From NCBI GenBank assembly GCA_031290725.1, contig JAITMZ010000007.1, forward strand, positions 1-10,139: a stretch of 10,139 bases of DNA, written 5' to 3'. Below, one piece after another: positions 1 through 6,577 of the stretch; position 1 is the stretch's first letter; every line of letters starts with the position of its first letter. This DNA comes from Spirochaetaceae bacterium (GTDB lineage: Bacteria > Spirochaetota > Spirochaetia > Treponematales > Treponemataceae). The notes under the pieces are model-generated. The model had not been told where the DNA came from. It worked only from the letters and a program-made list of their open reading frames with translations, and ran no database searches. The translations under genes were made by a program, and so were the position numbers.

Positions 1-126
1 AGGAATACCCTAAAGTCCAACTATTATTCAGGGGCGAGGACGTTCAGTGTTCCGCCCGCCCCGCTCCCCTCACTGACCCACCCAAAGCAAACTGTCAGCG
101 CGGCCTCCCGGCTTGTTGATAGAAGT
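1..126. other. Unassigned left edge downstream of the phosphohexomutase gene
   Basis: No gene can be assigned here. On the plus strand a frame open from base 3 runs 38 codons to a TGA at 117-119 and could be the tail of a gene entering from the left and converging on the mutase. On the minus strand a frame without a normal start runs to tandem TAA-TAG stops near 30-25. Both are short and match no family I recognise. A possible stem pairs GGGGCG (31-36) with CGCCCC (57-62) but lacks a T-tract, so it is not called a terminator. Confidence 0.3.
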
Positions 127-2118
127 TCAGCCAGAAAAAACTATGGGCGCGTCAGCCAGCACGAGCAGGCGCCGCTCCATATCCAGCAGTACCGCCTCCA
201 GGTCCGCCCGCTTGCCCCGCAGATCGCACAGAAGGCGGAACAACGGCTCGGTCCCGCTTCCCCGCATCCAGATGAAGCCCTGCGCCACCCCAGCCTCGTC
301 GTAAAAGCTGATCCGCAAGCCTCCTGCCCCGGACAGGCCAAAATCCAGGATCCCCACGGTCTCCGTGGTGCCCACCGTAGCTGCCGCATCCCAGGATGCC
401 AGACCGTATTTCTCCCGGACCGCCCGGCCATCGCCGTCCCACCAGTCCTGAAACAAAACCTGAAAACGCCGCTTGAGCGCCCCGTGATCTTGCTCCCGAA
501 TATGCATCCGGGCCCGCTCATCGGTCACGGCGGTGGTGGTCCATTCTGGAAGGGATTCCACCAGATCCACAAAACCGAATTCCCGCGCCCCCTCAGTGGG
601 TGCCCGCCGCCCGCTGAGGGTCAGCCACAGATCAAACAATCCCAAGCCGCCCTTCGTACCCCGCAAAAAATACAGCTTAAGCAGCGCCGTCACCGTAGAC
701 AGGGGATCCCTCACCGCCTGGGGATGCAGAATCACCCCGCCGGTGGAACCCTCTCCCAGGATACGCACGGTCCAGCCAGCCGCCCGCTTCTGCCGGGCCA
801 GCTCCACCACGTTGGCCTCCCCCACCTCCGCCCGGAACACCTGCGCCCCGAAAATTCCGGCGATTTCCTCCGCCCTCAGCGATGTGCAACAGTTCACCAC
901 CACCGCAAGCTTTTTCCGCTGTCCCCGCCAGTTCAGCCAAGCCAATTCCGCCAACATCGCCAAGGCAAAAAGTTCCTGGGCAGTCAGCGCCTGGGCACGC
1001 CCGGTTTTCCCGTTGTAAAACACCACGTTCCCTCGGTCGCCGTCACAGTCCGGCGTGTAGCCAAGTACCAGGATTTCCTCCGGTGGCGGAGCGCCGGGCA
1101 TGGACAACAATTCCCGGGCAACCAGTTCCGTCTCCTCCGCCGCCCACCGCAGGTTGTTGCCCTCTGGAATAATCCCGTGAACGATCTTCCCCGGGGTGTC
1201 GTGGAAGGGATGAAACACCAGTCCCAGTTCCTCAAAATACCGCTCGTCAATGGAACAGCACCGGGCTGATCCGTTCATGTCGGCGATGATTGCTGCCGGA
1301 AAAATATCCGTTTCCTTTTTGAGGAGCGCGAAAAACCTGGCCCGCTTCTTCACTTCCGTTTCATCCGCCGCCACGTCCCGTAGAAAGCTCCGGTATGCCT
1401 TTAGGGCAACCTTCTTGTGTACCCCCATCTGAAGGAAAACCCGTTCCGCCTCTTTCTCCGTGCAGGCTGCCACCAGCCTCTTAGCCCGCTCCCCCGCATC
1501 GGCCGCATCACATTTTCTCCGGAACGCCGCCGCCAAGGCGCCGTTCTCCCCCCCGGAAAGCACCCCCCCCGAGACCCCGCCGAATTTCACCCCGTTGTGC
1601 CCCACGGGATTATGGCTCGCCGACACATACACAAAGCCGTCCTTGTCCCGGACCGCCGCCATAATCTCCGGCGCTGCAGCGATAAACAGATATTCCACCC
1701 GGATGCCCCGTCCCGCTAGTACCCGGATCATCACTTCCGCAATCGCCGGTCCCGTCGGCCGGGTATCAATTCCCGCCAGTATCACCGGTGGGGACGCCGC
1801 TCCCGCGCCGTCCAGGAGCCAATCCGCAAAAGCATCCGCCATGAGCGCCGCCAGGGCCAACTGAGCCGCCGGTACATCCGCCCCAGGGTCTTCTTCCCCG
1901 CCGGAGGGTGAAAACACACCACGCCACCCGGATGCCGAAAGAATCATCCGGTCCATGGCCGACCGAATTTCGTCACCAGACACAAAACTGTCAGCCAGGG
2001 GACTGCAGGGTTTTGACCCATTTAACAGTAAATTGTGTAATTCATCGCGGAATTCTGTTTTACAAACCCGCGAAGCAGCCTTAGGAAAAAACCTTGTTTG
2101 ATCGTCATTGATTCGCAT
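127..2118 (-). CDS. Alpha-D-phosphohexomutase (phosphoglucomutase/phosphomannomutase family), large spirochaete-type form
   Basis: A cytosolic enzyme expected to interconvert hexose 1-phosphate and hexose 6-phosphate through a phosphoserine intermediate, linking glycolysis with sugar-nucleotide and polysaccharide synthesis. All four superfamily active-site loops are visible: the catalytic serine motif SASHNP (166-171, Ser168), the magnesium loop DCDGDRG (357-363), the sugar-binding loop GEGSTGG (455-461) and the phosphate-binding loop RGSGTEP (619-625). At 663 residues it is longer than the roughly 450-residue bacterial PMM/PGM enzymes. The start is uncertain: the ATG at 2118 has no Shine-Dalgarno sequence, and the family's usual N-terminal SGWRG motif begins only at residue 63. 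An internal Met at residue 55 (codon at 1956-1954) would remove the extension, but it also lacks a clear ribosome-binding site. Whether glucose or mannose phosphate is the main substrate cannot be read from the sequence. The gene diverges from comF. Confidence 0.9.
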   Translation of the reverse strand: MRINDDQTRFFPKAASRVCKTEFRDELHNLLLNGSKPCSPLADSFVSGDEIRSAMDRMILSASGWRGVFSPSGGEEDPGADVPAAQLALAALMADAFADWLLDGAGAASPPVILAGIDTRPTGPAIAEVMIRVLAGRGIRVEYLFIAAAPEIMAAVRDKDGFVYVSASHNPVGHNGVKFGGVSGGVLSGGENGALAAAFRRKCDAADAGERAKRLVAACTEKEAERVFLQMGVHKKVALKAYRSFLRDVAADETEVKKRARFFALLKKETDIFPAAIIADMNGSARCCSIDERYFEELGLVFHPFHDTPGKIVHGIIPEGNNLRWAAEETELVARELLSMPGAPPPEEILVLGYTPDCDGDRGNVVFYNGKTGRAQALTAQELFALAMLAELAWLNWRGQRKKLAVVVNCCTSLRAEEIAGIFGAQVFRAEVGEANVVELARQKRAAGWTVRILGEGSTGGVILHPQAVRDPLSTVTALLKLYFLRGTKGGLGLFDLWLTLSGRRAPTEGAREFGFVDLVESLPEWTTTAVTDERARMHIREQDHGALKRRFQVLFQDWWDGDGRAVREKYGLASWDAAATVGTTETVGILDFGLSGAGGLRISFYDEAGVAQGFIWMRGSGTEPLFRLLCDLRGKRADLEAVLLDMERRLLVLADAPIVFSG

Positions 2119-2136
2119 ATTTTTTAAATATACCGG

Positions 2137-2166
2137 ATTTTACAAAAAATTGCAAATTTTTTTCAA
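2137..2166 (-). promoter_or_regulatory. Candidate sigma-70 promoter of the phosphohexomutase gene
   Basis: Read on the minus strand, TTGAAA (2166-2161) and TAAAAT (2142-2137) are separated by 18 bases inside an AT-rich spacer. Each box differs from the vegetative consensus by one or two bases. Transcription would start near 2130, leaving a leader of only about 12 bases before the ATG at 2118. That leader has no Shine-Dalgarno sequence, so translation may be nearly leaderless or begin further in. The AT-richness makes chance matches likely. Confidence 0.45.
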
Positions 2167-2216
2167 TTTTTTAAAAAAAGCGCCGAATTTAGCACTTTTG
2201 ATACTATATATATGAT

Positions 2217-3071
2217 ATGAGGCAAACAATTTTTTTCAACCGCTTTCCCGCCGCCTTTTGGTCGACCCAGATTCGTCTGGTCCACTTCGCCCGCTTTCTG
2301 GTCTACGCCCTGCTGTCGGTCATTCTGGGAAACGAGGACTGCGTGTGCTGCGGCAAACCCAGCCCCATCCTCCCCCTGTGCCCCGCCTGCCGAAAGTCCC
2401 GGCTGGAAACCTGGGTGCCGCCGGAGCATCGCTGCCAACAATGCGGCCGCCCCCTGATATCCGAGGCCGGCCGGTGTTTGGAATGCCGCCGCGCCGATGA
2501 AGCAGGGCAGCCTCCCGCCCCGATTGATTCGCGGCAAGGGAGAACGGCATACCCCGCTGCTTGCGGCGGGGGTGTTGATTCGATATTCCCAATTTTTTCC
2601 TACCAGCTCTGGTACCGGGAACTGGTCTTCCTCTGGAAAACCCGCGGCGTCCGCCTGTTCACCCCGATCTTCGGCGATATCCTCCGCCGGGTCATCCAGG
2701 ATGACCTGCGCTCCCCCACGCCGCCGGTCCTGGTGCCGGTACCTCCACGGCCCGGCAAAATCCGCGAAAAAGGCTGGGATCAAGTGAACGACCTGTGCGT
2801 GTATCTCCATCGCCGCCACGGAATTCCGGTGGCCCGCCTCCTCAGACGGCGGTCTAAGGTGCAGCAAAAAAAACTTGATGTGGCGCACCGCATAGAAAAC
2901 GCCCAGTCCGCCTTTTATTTGGCCAAGGGGTATTCCGCTCCACTCCCCCCAGCCGTGATCCTCCTTGACGACGTCCGCACCACCGGCGCCACCGTGAACA
3001 TCTGCGCCCAGGTATTAAAATCCGCCGGCATCCGGGAAGTGCGCGCCTTAGTCCTCTTTGGAGTAAATTAA
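2217..3071 (+). CDS. ComF family phosphoribosyltransferase-like protein with an apparent 17-residue insertion
   Basis: A cytosolic protein of the ComF/GntX family, linked in naturally competent bacteria to handling of incoming single-stranded DNA; its biochemical role is not settled. The N-terminal part has four CxxC pairs (Cys42/45, 55/58, 73/76, 87/90), consistent with zinc ribbons. The C-terminal phosphoribosyltransferase domain has the PRPP-loop-like motif VILLDDVRTTGAT (247-259) and the family PVPP and KGWDQV stretches (174-177, 185-190). The 284-residue length exceeds the usual 220-240, partly because of an inserted segment near residues 105-121, described separately. The ATG at 2217 is the first usable one (an ATG at 2212 meets a stop at once), but there is no Shine-Dalgarno sequence and a later non-ATG start is possible. 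No convincing -35/-10 pair was found upstream. The gene converges on the ribosomal operon and diverges from the mutase gene. Confidence 0.85.
   Translation: MRQTIFFNRFPAAFWSTQIRLVHFARFLVYALLSVILGNEDCVCCGKPSPILPLCPACRKSRLETWVPPEHRCQQCGRPLISEAGRCLECRRADEAGQPPAPIDSRQGRTAYPAACGGGVDSIFPIFSYQLWYRELVFLWKTRGVRLFTPIFGDILRRVIQDDLRSPTPPVLVPVPPRPGKIREKGWDQVNDLCVYLHRRHGIPVARLLRRRSKVQQKKLDVAHRIENAQSAFYLAKGYSAPLPPAVILLDDVRTTGATVNICAQVLKSAGIREVRALVLFGVN
2524..2582 (+). repeat. Putative 51-bp in-frame palindromic insertion in comF with 8-bp flanking direct repeats
   Basis: TTGATTCG occurs at 2524-2531 and again at 2575-2582, exactly 51 bases (17 codons) apart. The 43 bases between contain a GC-rich hairpin: ACCCCGC (2551-2557) pairs with GCGGGGGT (2566-2573) with one bulged G. 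Deleting one repeat plus the interior joins I103-D104-S105 directly to the residues after S122, giving PAPIDSIFPIFSY, which is the spacing normally seen between the last CxxC and the first core strand of ComF proteins. The pattern fits a small mobile palindrome that duplicated its target and kept the frame open, but a single copy cannot prove mobility. Confidence 0.55.
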
Positions 3072-3082
3072 GTTTGTCACAA

Positions 3083-3164
3083 GAGAAAAAAACTCCCACA
3101 AAGGCGTGGAGGTCCAGGACAGTAGGTATTGGGGTTATGGGCTACCTGGTTGCCTTTGTGGGAG
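3083..3164 (-). terminator. Rho-independent terminator of the ribosomal operon, with a long structured loop
   Basis: On the minus strand CTCCCACAAAGGC (3164-3152) pairs perfectly over 13 bp with GCCTTTGTGGGAG (3105-3093), and seven T residues (3092-3086) then CTC follow at once. This is a strong intrinsic terminator just after the last operon gene, whose stop is at 3173. The loop is 46 nt, far longer than usual, and can fold internally (CCAG with CTGG and GTAG with CTAC, or alternatively AGGTA with TACCT). On the plus strand the stem is not followed by a T-tract, so it should not efficiently end comF transcripts. Confidence 0.85.
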
Positions 3165-3172
3165 AGAAATAA

Positions 3173-3349
3173 TCAAATCGCTTTGCCGTTCTTTATGGCC
3201 GCCTTACAGTATTTACAGACCTGTTTTTTTTCACCCGCGATTTCCTGTTCATAGAGCACCTTGATGCTCTCTTTTCCGCACCGCGCGCACACTCCCCGCC
3301 CATGGGCCGGAAGTTCCTTGATTCCTTTACCTCTATGTGCCTTCGACAT
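3173..3349 (-). CDS. Small four-cysteine zinc-ribbon-like protein at the end of the ribosomal operon
   Basis: This 58-residue protein has a basic N-terminus (MSKAHRGKG) and two CxxC pairs, CARC (21-24) and CKYC (45-48), separated by a short segment likely to form a beta hairpin. That layout suggests one structural zinc site, as in small ribosomal zinc proteins or zinc ribbons. I do not recognise it as a named family. Evidence that it is a real gene: the ATG lies 3 nt after the rplQ stop, a GGGAGGG ribosome-binding site sits in the last rplQ codons, and the operon terminator follows its stop closely. Its position implies co-expression with ribosomal proteins, so a ribosome- or RNA-binding role is a reasonable inference. 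It is not L36, which is present elsewhere in the operon, and it does not resemble S14 or L32. Confidence 0.75.
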   Translation of the reverse strand: MSKAHRGKGIKELPAHGRGVCARCGKESIKVLYEQEIAGEKKQVCKYCKAAIKNGKAI

Positions 3350-3352
3350 ATC

Positions 3353-3919
3353 TCAACCCTCCCCGCCGGCTTTTCGCGTGGTGGTTACGCTTTTCTTTCT
3401 CATCGGCGCAACCCCCCGGTTTCCCGCAGCTATGCTTTTTTTCGCGTCCGGTGTGTCTCCCCGGCGCTTGTCCGGTGACTGTTCCTTTCGCTTGTCTTGG
3501 GATTCTTCCCTGCGTTTTTTCTTTTCCGCCTTTTTCGCCTCGACCGCCGTGATGTCCGGCAGCGTATAATCCACCAGCTCAAAAAGCACGATCTCCGCCG
3601 CATCCCCTTCCCGGAATCCCAGCTTCAAAATCCGGGTATAGCCCCCCAACCGGTTCTTCATCCGCTGCCCGATGTCCAAGAACAGCTTGGCCAGAATCGT
3701 CTTGTCCGAAATAAACCGCGCCGCCTGCCGCCGATTGTGCACCGTGTCAACCTTGCTGCGGGTGATCAGTTTTTCCGCAAATTTCCGCACCTCCAGGGCT
3801 TTTGCCTTGGTAGTAGTAATCCGTCCGTACCGAAAAAGCGAGGTGACCATATTCCGTATCATCGCCCGTCTGTGCGCCGCAGTCCGCGAAAGCGCATTAA
3901 AACCGCTTTTATGATTCAT
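3353..3919 (-). CDS. rplQ: 50S ribosomal protein L17 with a long basic C-terminal tail
   Basis: Large-subunit protein L17. The first 117 of 188 residues match the whole family domain, opening with [13 protein letters not shown] and running through the conserved [28 protein letters not shown] and the closing FELVD. E. coli L17 has 127 residues, so residues 118-188 are an extension, strongly lysine- and arginine-rich and containing degenerate 8-residue repeats. The frame is open upstream to a codon at 3967, but the ATG at 3919 is chosen because it gives the exact family N-terminus and has GAAGGA about 8 nt upstream. That start overlaps the rpoA stop by 11 nt, so the two genes should be translationally coupled. 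The tail shows no stop or frameshift. Its function is unknown; rRNA or acidic-partner binding is a guess. Confidence 0.95.
   Translation of the reverse strand: MNHKSGFNALSRTAAHRRAMIRNMVTSLFRYGRITTTKAKALEVRKFAEKLITRSKVDTVHNRRQAARFISDKTILAKLFLDIGQRMKNRLGGYTRILKLGFREGDAAEIVLFELVDYTLPDITAVEAKKAEKKKRREESQDKRKEQSPDKRRGDTPDAKKSIAAGNRGVAPMRKKSVTTTRKAGGEG
3444..3504 (-). repeat. Degenerate 24-bp tandem repeat in the L17 tail
   Basis: Residues 140-162 of L17 read as three imperfect 8-residue units, [16 protein letters not shown] and TPDAKKSI. The last two share the DNA word CACCGGAC on the minus strand (3478-3471 and 3454-3447), exactly 24 bases apart. This suggests the tail grew by tandem duplication. 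A further KKS occurs 15 residues on (175-177). The units are diverged, so the copy number may be old. Confidence 0.5.
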
Positions 3920-4997
3920 CTTCTTCTTCCTTCTCGTCTTCGTCTTCGTCTTCGGGTTCATCCTCATCGCTTTTCAGGATGATAGAGGTCCGCAACGTAC
4001 TATAATCGGTCATCCCCAAGGATAAACCCCATTCCTTGAGCTTTTGCTTGATCTCGTCCAGGCTCTTTTTACCAAAATTGCGGGTCTTGCCGATGTCATC
4101 TTCCGTCCGTTTGGTCAATTCCCCGATGGTGCGAATATTCGCGTTCTTTAGGCAGTTGGACGACCGCACCGACAGTTCCAGCTCGTCCACGGAGGTGCCT
4201 AAAACCTGACGAACCCGTCCGTCGGTTTCGTCCGTGTCGTCCCCTACATAGTAATCCCCGTCTCGAAAATTGATAAAAATCGAAAAATGATCCTTCACGA
4301 TCTTCGCCGCTTCCGCCAGCGCATCGTCCGGGCGGAGAGTGCCGTCGGTCCACAGCTCCAGTACCAGCTTATCGTAGTCGTTCCGCTGACCCACCCGGCA
4401 TGGCTCAATGGCATACTTTACCTTTGGCACCGGCGTGAATATGGCGTCCAAGGGGATGGTCCCGGCGATCTCGATGTATTGCTCATTGGCTTCCGCCGAC
4501 ACATAGCCCCGTCCCAGCTCCACCTGTATCTCCATCTCTACCCGGGCACCCGCCGCCATGGTAAACACCGGCAGGCCCTCGGTCAACACCTCCAGGCGTC
4601 CCTCCTTGGCGAAGTTGTCGCTGGTGATTTTCGCCGGACCGATAAATTCGTAGAGCAGCGTATCCTGGTCCACCAGGTCGGGCAGCTTTACCCGCATTTG
4701 TTTCAGGCTGTTGATTACCTCCAGGGTATCCTCCACAATGCCGGACACCGTGTCGAATTCGCTGGACACCAGATGGGGCGTCCCCGCCTCGTCGATGGTG
4801 GTCACCCGCAGGGATGTAATCGCATAGCCCGGTATGGATGACAACAGAACCCGACGCAGTGTATTACCCACCGTGTTCCCAAATCCCGGTTCAAAGGGAT
4901 AGGCGATGAATTTTCCGTAATTCGGCTCCACTTCAACGTGTTCGTAGGTTATACCCCGGGGCCGCTTCAAGCCCATCAGCAAATTTTTCCGCGCCAT
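3909..4997 (-). CDS. rpoA: RNA polymerase subunit alpha with an acidic C-terminal tail
   Basis: The alpha subunit dimerises to start RNA polymerase assembly, and its C-terminal domain contacts UP elements and activators. The N-terminal domain covers roughly residues 15-240, with the conserved [21 protein letters not shown] (34-54). A linker follows, then the C-terminal domain (about 269-330). That domain keeps the DNA-contact residues of the VRSSNC motif (Arg278, Asn281, equivalent to E. coli Arg265 and Asn268) and the GKKS motif (309-312). The protein is 362 residues; after GLSLGM it continues about 32 residues and ends in a tail made almost wholly of Asp and Glu (343-361). The frame could begin at a GTG at 5003, but AAGGAG, overlapping the rpsD stop, lies directly against that codon and 5 nt before the ATG at 4997, so the ATG is preferred. 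The acidic codons also supply the ribosome-binding site of rplQ. Confidence 0.97.
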   Translation of the reverse strand: MARKNLLMGLKRPRGITYEHVEVEPNYGKFIAYPFEPGFGNTVGNTLRRVLLSSIPGYAITSLRVTTIDEAGTPHLVSSEFDTVSGIVEDTLEVINSLKQMRVKLPDLVDQDTLLYEFIGPAKITSDNFAKEGRLEVLTEGLPVFTMAAGARVEMEIQVELGRGYVSAEANEQYIEIAGTIPLDAIFTPVPKVKYAIEPCRVGQRNDYDKLVLELWTDGTLRPDDALAEAAKIVKDHFSIFINFRDGDYYVGDDTDETDGRVRQVLGTSVDELELSVRSSNCLKNANIRTIGELTKRTEDDIGKTRNFGKKSLDEIKQKLKEWGLSLGMTDYSTLRTSIILKSDEDEPEDEDEDEKEEEDES

Positions 4998-5006
4998 TAA
5001 CACTCC

Positions 5007-5642
5007 TTACTTCGAGTAGAACTCAACCACGAGCTGCTCTTTCAGGTCGGTCAGGTCCACCACCTCGTCTCTGCGCGGCCGGGACACATAGGTTCCCTTC
5101 TGCACATCCACATCCATGGTAACCCACGGCACCACCCCTGACTTGGACACCTCCGAAAGCGAGTCCAGTATCGCCACCAGCTTTCTGCTCGCTTCCTTTA
5201 TCTCCACCGTATCCCCGGGCCGCACCTGGTAACTGGGGATATTCACCCGCCTGCTGTTCACCAGCACGTGCCCGTGACCTACCAATTGCCTTGCCTGCGC
5301 CCGGCTGGTGGCGAGCCTCATGCGATACACCACGTTGTCCAGACGGCTTTCCAGAAGACCGATCAGATTATCGCCGGTAACCCCCGGCATTCTGAGGGCA
5401 CGATCAAAAAACAGCCGGAACTGTTTTTCCAGCATATTGTACATCCTGCGGATTTTTTGTTTTTCCCGCAACTGCACACAGTACTCGGTCTTTTTGCCGG
5501 TCCGGGCTTTTATGTCCTTCCCCGGGGCGCCCCGTTTTCTGTTCATCGCGCACTTATCACTCTTGCAACGAATTCCCTTCAAAAAGAGCTTCTTCTGTTC
5601 CGCCCGGCAAAGCCTGCAGCTCGGTCCCGTATATCTGGCCAT
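5007..5642 (-). CDS. rpsD: 30S ribosomal protein S4, zinc-binding form
   Basis: Small-subunit primary assembly protein that binds 16S rRNA. It has 211 residues, close to the 206 of E. coli. Four N-terminal cysteines (9, 12, 26, 31) form the CxxC...Cx4C pattern of zinc-containing S4. The S4 RNA-binding domain spans roughly 96-160, with the signature around LESRLDNVVYRMRLATS (98-114) and GHGHVLVN (122-129). The start has GAGGTGAT about 5 nt upstream. It lies between rpsK and rpoA, the classical alpha-operon order. In E. coli S4 represses this operon by binding a pseudoknot in the leader before rpsM; no such leader can be made out in the 15 nt between rpmJ and rpsM here, so any autoregulation must work differently. 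Confidence 0.98.
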   Translation of the reverse strand: MARYTGPSCRLCRAEQKKLFLKGIRCKSDKCAMNRKRGAPGKDIKARTGKKTEYCVQLREKQKIRRMYNMLEKQFRLFFDRALRMPGVTGDNLIGLLESRLDNVVYRMRLATSRAQARQLVGHGHVLVNSRRVNIPSYQVRPGDTVEIKEASRKLVAILDSLSEVSKSGVVPWVTMDVDVQKGTYVSRPRRDEVVDLTDLKEQLVVEFYSK

Positions 5643-5670
5643 TTTATCACCTCACCTTACAGTCATTCCA

Positions 5671-6051
5671 TTACATACGCCGCGTCTTGCGAGGACGGCA
5701 CCCGTTGTGGGGAATTGGCGTAACATCGCTGATGGATTTTACCTTCAATCCCAGCGCCCCCAGGGAGCGTATTGCCGACTCGCGGCCCACACCGGGCCCT
5801 TTCACATACACATGCACTTCCCGCAAGCCGTAACCCACCGCCCGCTGCACCGCCGTTTCCGCCACCGCCTGGGCAGCGAAGGGCGTCGATTTTTTTGCCC
5901 CCCGAAACCCCTGTCCCCCGGAGGAAGCCCAAGACAGGGCGTTTCCCTGTAGGTCCGTTATGGTAATGATCGTGTTATTGAAGGTTGCCTGTATATAGAC
6001 ATTCCCTTCATAAACGCTCTTTTTCTCTTTCCGTTTTTTAACGGTCGCCAT
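5671..6051 (-). CDS. rpsK: 30S ribosomal protein S11
   Basis: Small-subunit platform protein near the 3' end of 16S rRNA and the E site. It has 126 residues, the usual size. Family hallmarks are [13 protein letters not shown] (25-37), the glycine-rich [19 protein letters not shown] (43-61), [12 protein letters not shown] (84-95) and the C-terminal [15 protein letters not shown] (112-126). The N-terminus is lysine-rich, as expected for rRNA contact. CGGAGGT lies about 9 nt before the ATG. It sits 22 nt after rpsM and 28 nt before rpsD in the standard order. Nothing unusual is seen. Confidence 0.98.
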   Translation of the reverse strand: MATVKKRKEKKSVYEGNVYIQATFNNTIITITDLQGNALSWASSGGQGFRGAKKSTPFAAQAVAETAVQRAVGYGLREVHVYVKGPGVGRESAIRSLGALGLKVKSISDVTPIPHNGCRPRKTRRM

Positions 6052-6073
6052 GGTTCGTCTACCTCCGTCTCAC

Positions 6074-6439
6074 TTAGATCTTCTTGCCGGCAACAGTTTT
6101 CCTCTTGCCTTTTCTGGTGCGCGAATTGGTACGTGTCCTCTGCCCGCGAACCGGAAGCCCCTTCCGGTGCCTGAGGCCGCGGTAACAGCCAATGTCCATC
6201 AAGCGCTTGATGTTCAGACCAATCTCGGTTCTGAGTCGTCCCTCAATTTTGTAGTTCGCGTCAATAAACGCCCGTAGGGCCGCTAAATCGTCCTGGGACA
6301 GGGCGTTAAGCTGCACTTCGGGATTCACCCCGGTTTTCTTGCAGATTGAGTTTGCCGATGAACGCCCTATACCATAGATATAGGTCAACGCCACATTTAC
6401 ATGCTTGTTAGGGAGGTCAACTCCCGCAATTCGAGCCAT
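6074..6439 (-). CDS. rpsM: 30S ribosomal protein S13
   Basis: Small-subunit head protein that contacts the P-site tRNA and forms intersubunit bridges with the large subunit. Its 121 residues match the family length. The N-terminus [14 protein letters not shown], the helix-hairpin-helix-like region [10 protein letters not shown] (20-29) and the C-terminal signature [16 protein letters not shown] (90-105) are characteristic. The extreme C-terminus is basic, as expected for the tail reaching the tRNA. The AGAGGTAAGG stretch just before the ATG is the ribosome-binding site, and the gap from rpmJ is only 15 nt. S13 is the first gene of the alpha operon in E. coli; here there is no room for a separate promoter and leader, so it appears fused to the spc unit. 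Confidence 0.98.
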   Translation of the reverse strand: MARIAGVDLPNKHVNVALTYIYGIGRSSANSICKKTGVNPEVQLNALSQDDLAALRAFIDANYKIEGRLRTEIGLNIKRLMDIGCYRGLRHRKGLPVRGQRTRTNSRTRKGKRKTVAGKKI

Positions 6440-6454
6440 TCCTTACCTCTTCTC

Positions 6455-6568
6455 TTAACCCTGCCGCTGCTTGTGTTTCGGGTTATCGCAAATAATACGG
6501 ACGATTCCACGCCGTTTTATCACCTTGCATTTATCGCACATAGGTTTTACACTGGTTCGTACCTTCAT
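6455..6568 (-). CDS. rpmJ: 50S ribosomal protein L36, zinc-binding (C+) form
   Basis: A 37-residue large-subunit protein, starting [14 protein letters not shown] and ending NPKHKQRQG. The zinc ligands of the C+ form are all present: Cys11, Cys14, Cys27 and His32. GGGGG, directly after the secY TAG stop, lies about 5 nt before the ATG. It sits between secY and rpsM, a common place for rpmJ, but infA, often found just before it, is missing. Together with zinc-type S4 this indicates that the organism keeps zinc forms of its ribosomal proteins at this locus. Confidence 0.97.
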   Translation of the reverse strand: MKVRTSVKPMCDKCKVIKRRGIVRIICDNPKHKQRQG

Positions 6569-6577
6569 ATAATCCCC

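Noticed and set aside
31..62. GGGGCG/CGCCCC inverted repeat downstream of the mutase gene as a terminator
   Set aside because: Only 6 bp with a 20-nt loop and no T-tract on either strand.
484..1269. Long plus-strand open frame of 261 codons opposite the phosphohexomutase gene
   Set aside because: It lies wholly within a gene with all four catalytic motifs on the other strand, has no recognisable domain, and is typical of antisense frames in GC-rich DNA.
2163..2888. Minus-strand open frame of 241 codons opposite comF
   Set aside because: The plus-strand frame has the ComF zinc pairs and phosphoribosyltransferase motif; the antisense frame has no recognisable features.
3137..3172. Plus-strand mini-ORF of 11 residues (MGYLVAFVGEK) downstream of a GGAGG
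   Set aside because: The GGAGG lies about 24 nt before the ATG, too far for initiation, and the sequence is explained as the reverse strand of the terminator hairpin.
3405..3450. A second in-frame mobile insertion in the L17 tail, suggested by AAAAGC and KKS occurring twice 15 codons apart
   Set aside because: The repeat is short and A-rich, there is no clear hairpin, and the tail has no conserved reference sequence showing what was there before; tandem repeat growth explains it equally well.
5643..5670. Possible internal promoter or S4-binding leader between rpsK and rpsD
   Set aside because: The 28-nt gap is filled by the rpsD ribosome-binding site, and no promoter pair or convincing pseudoknot is visible.
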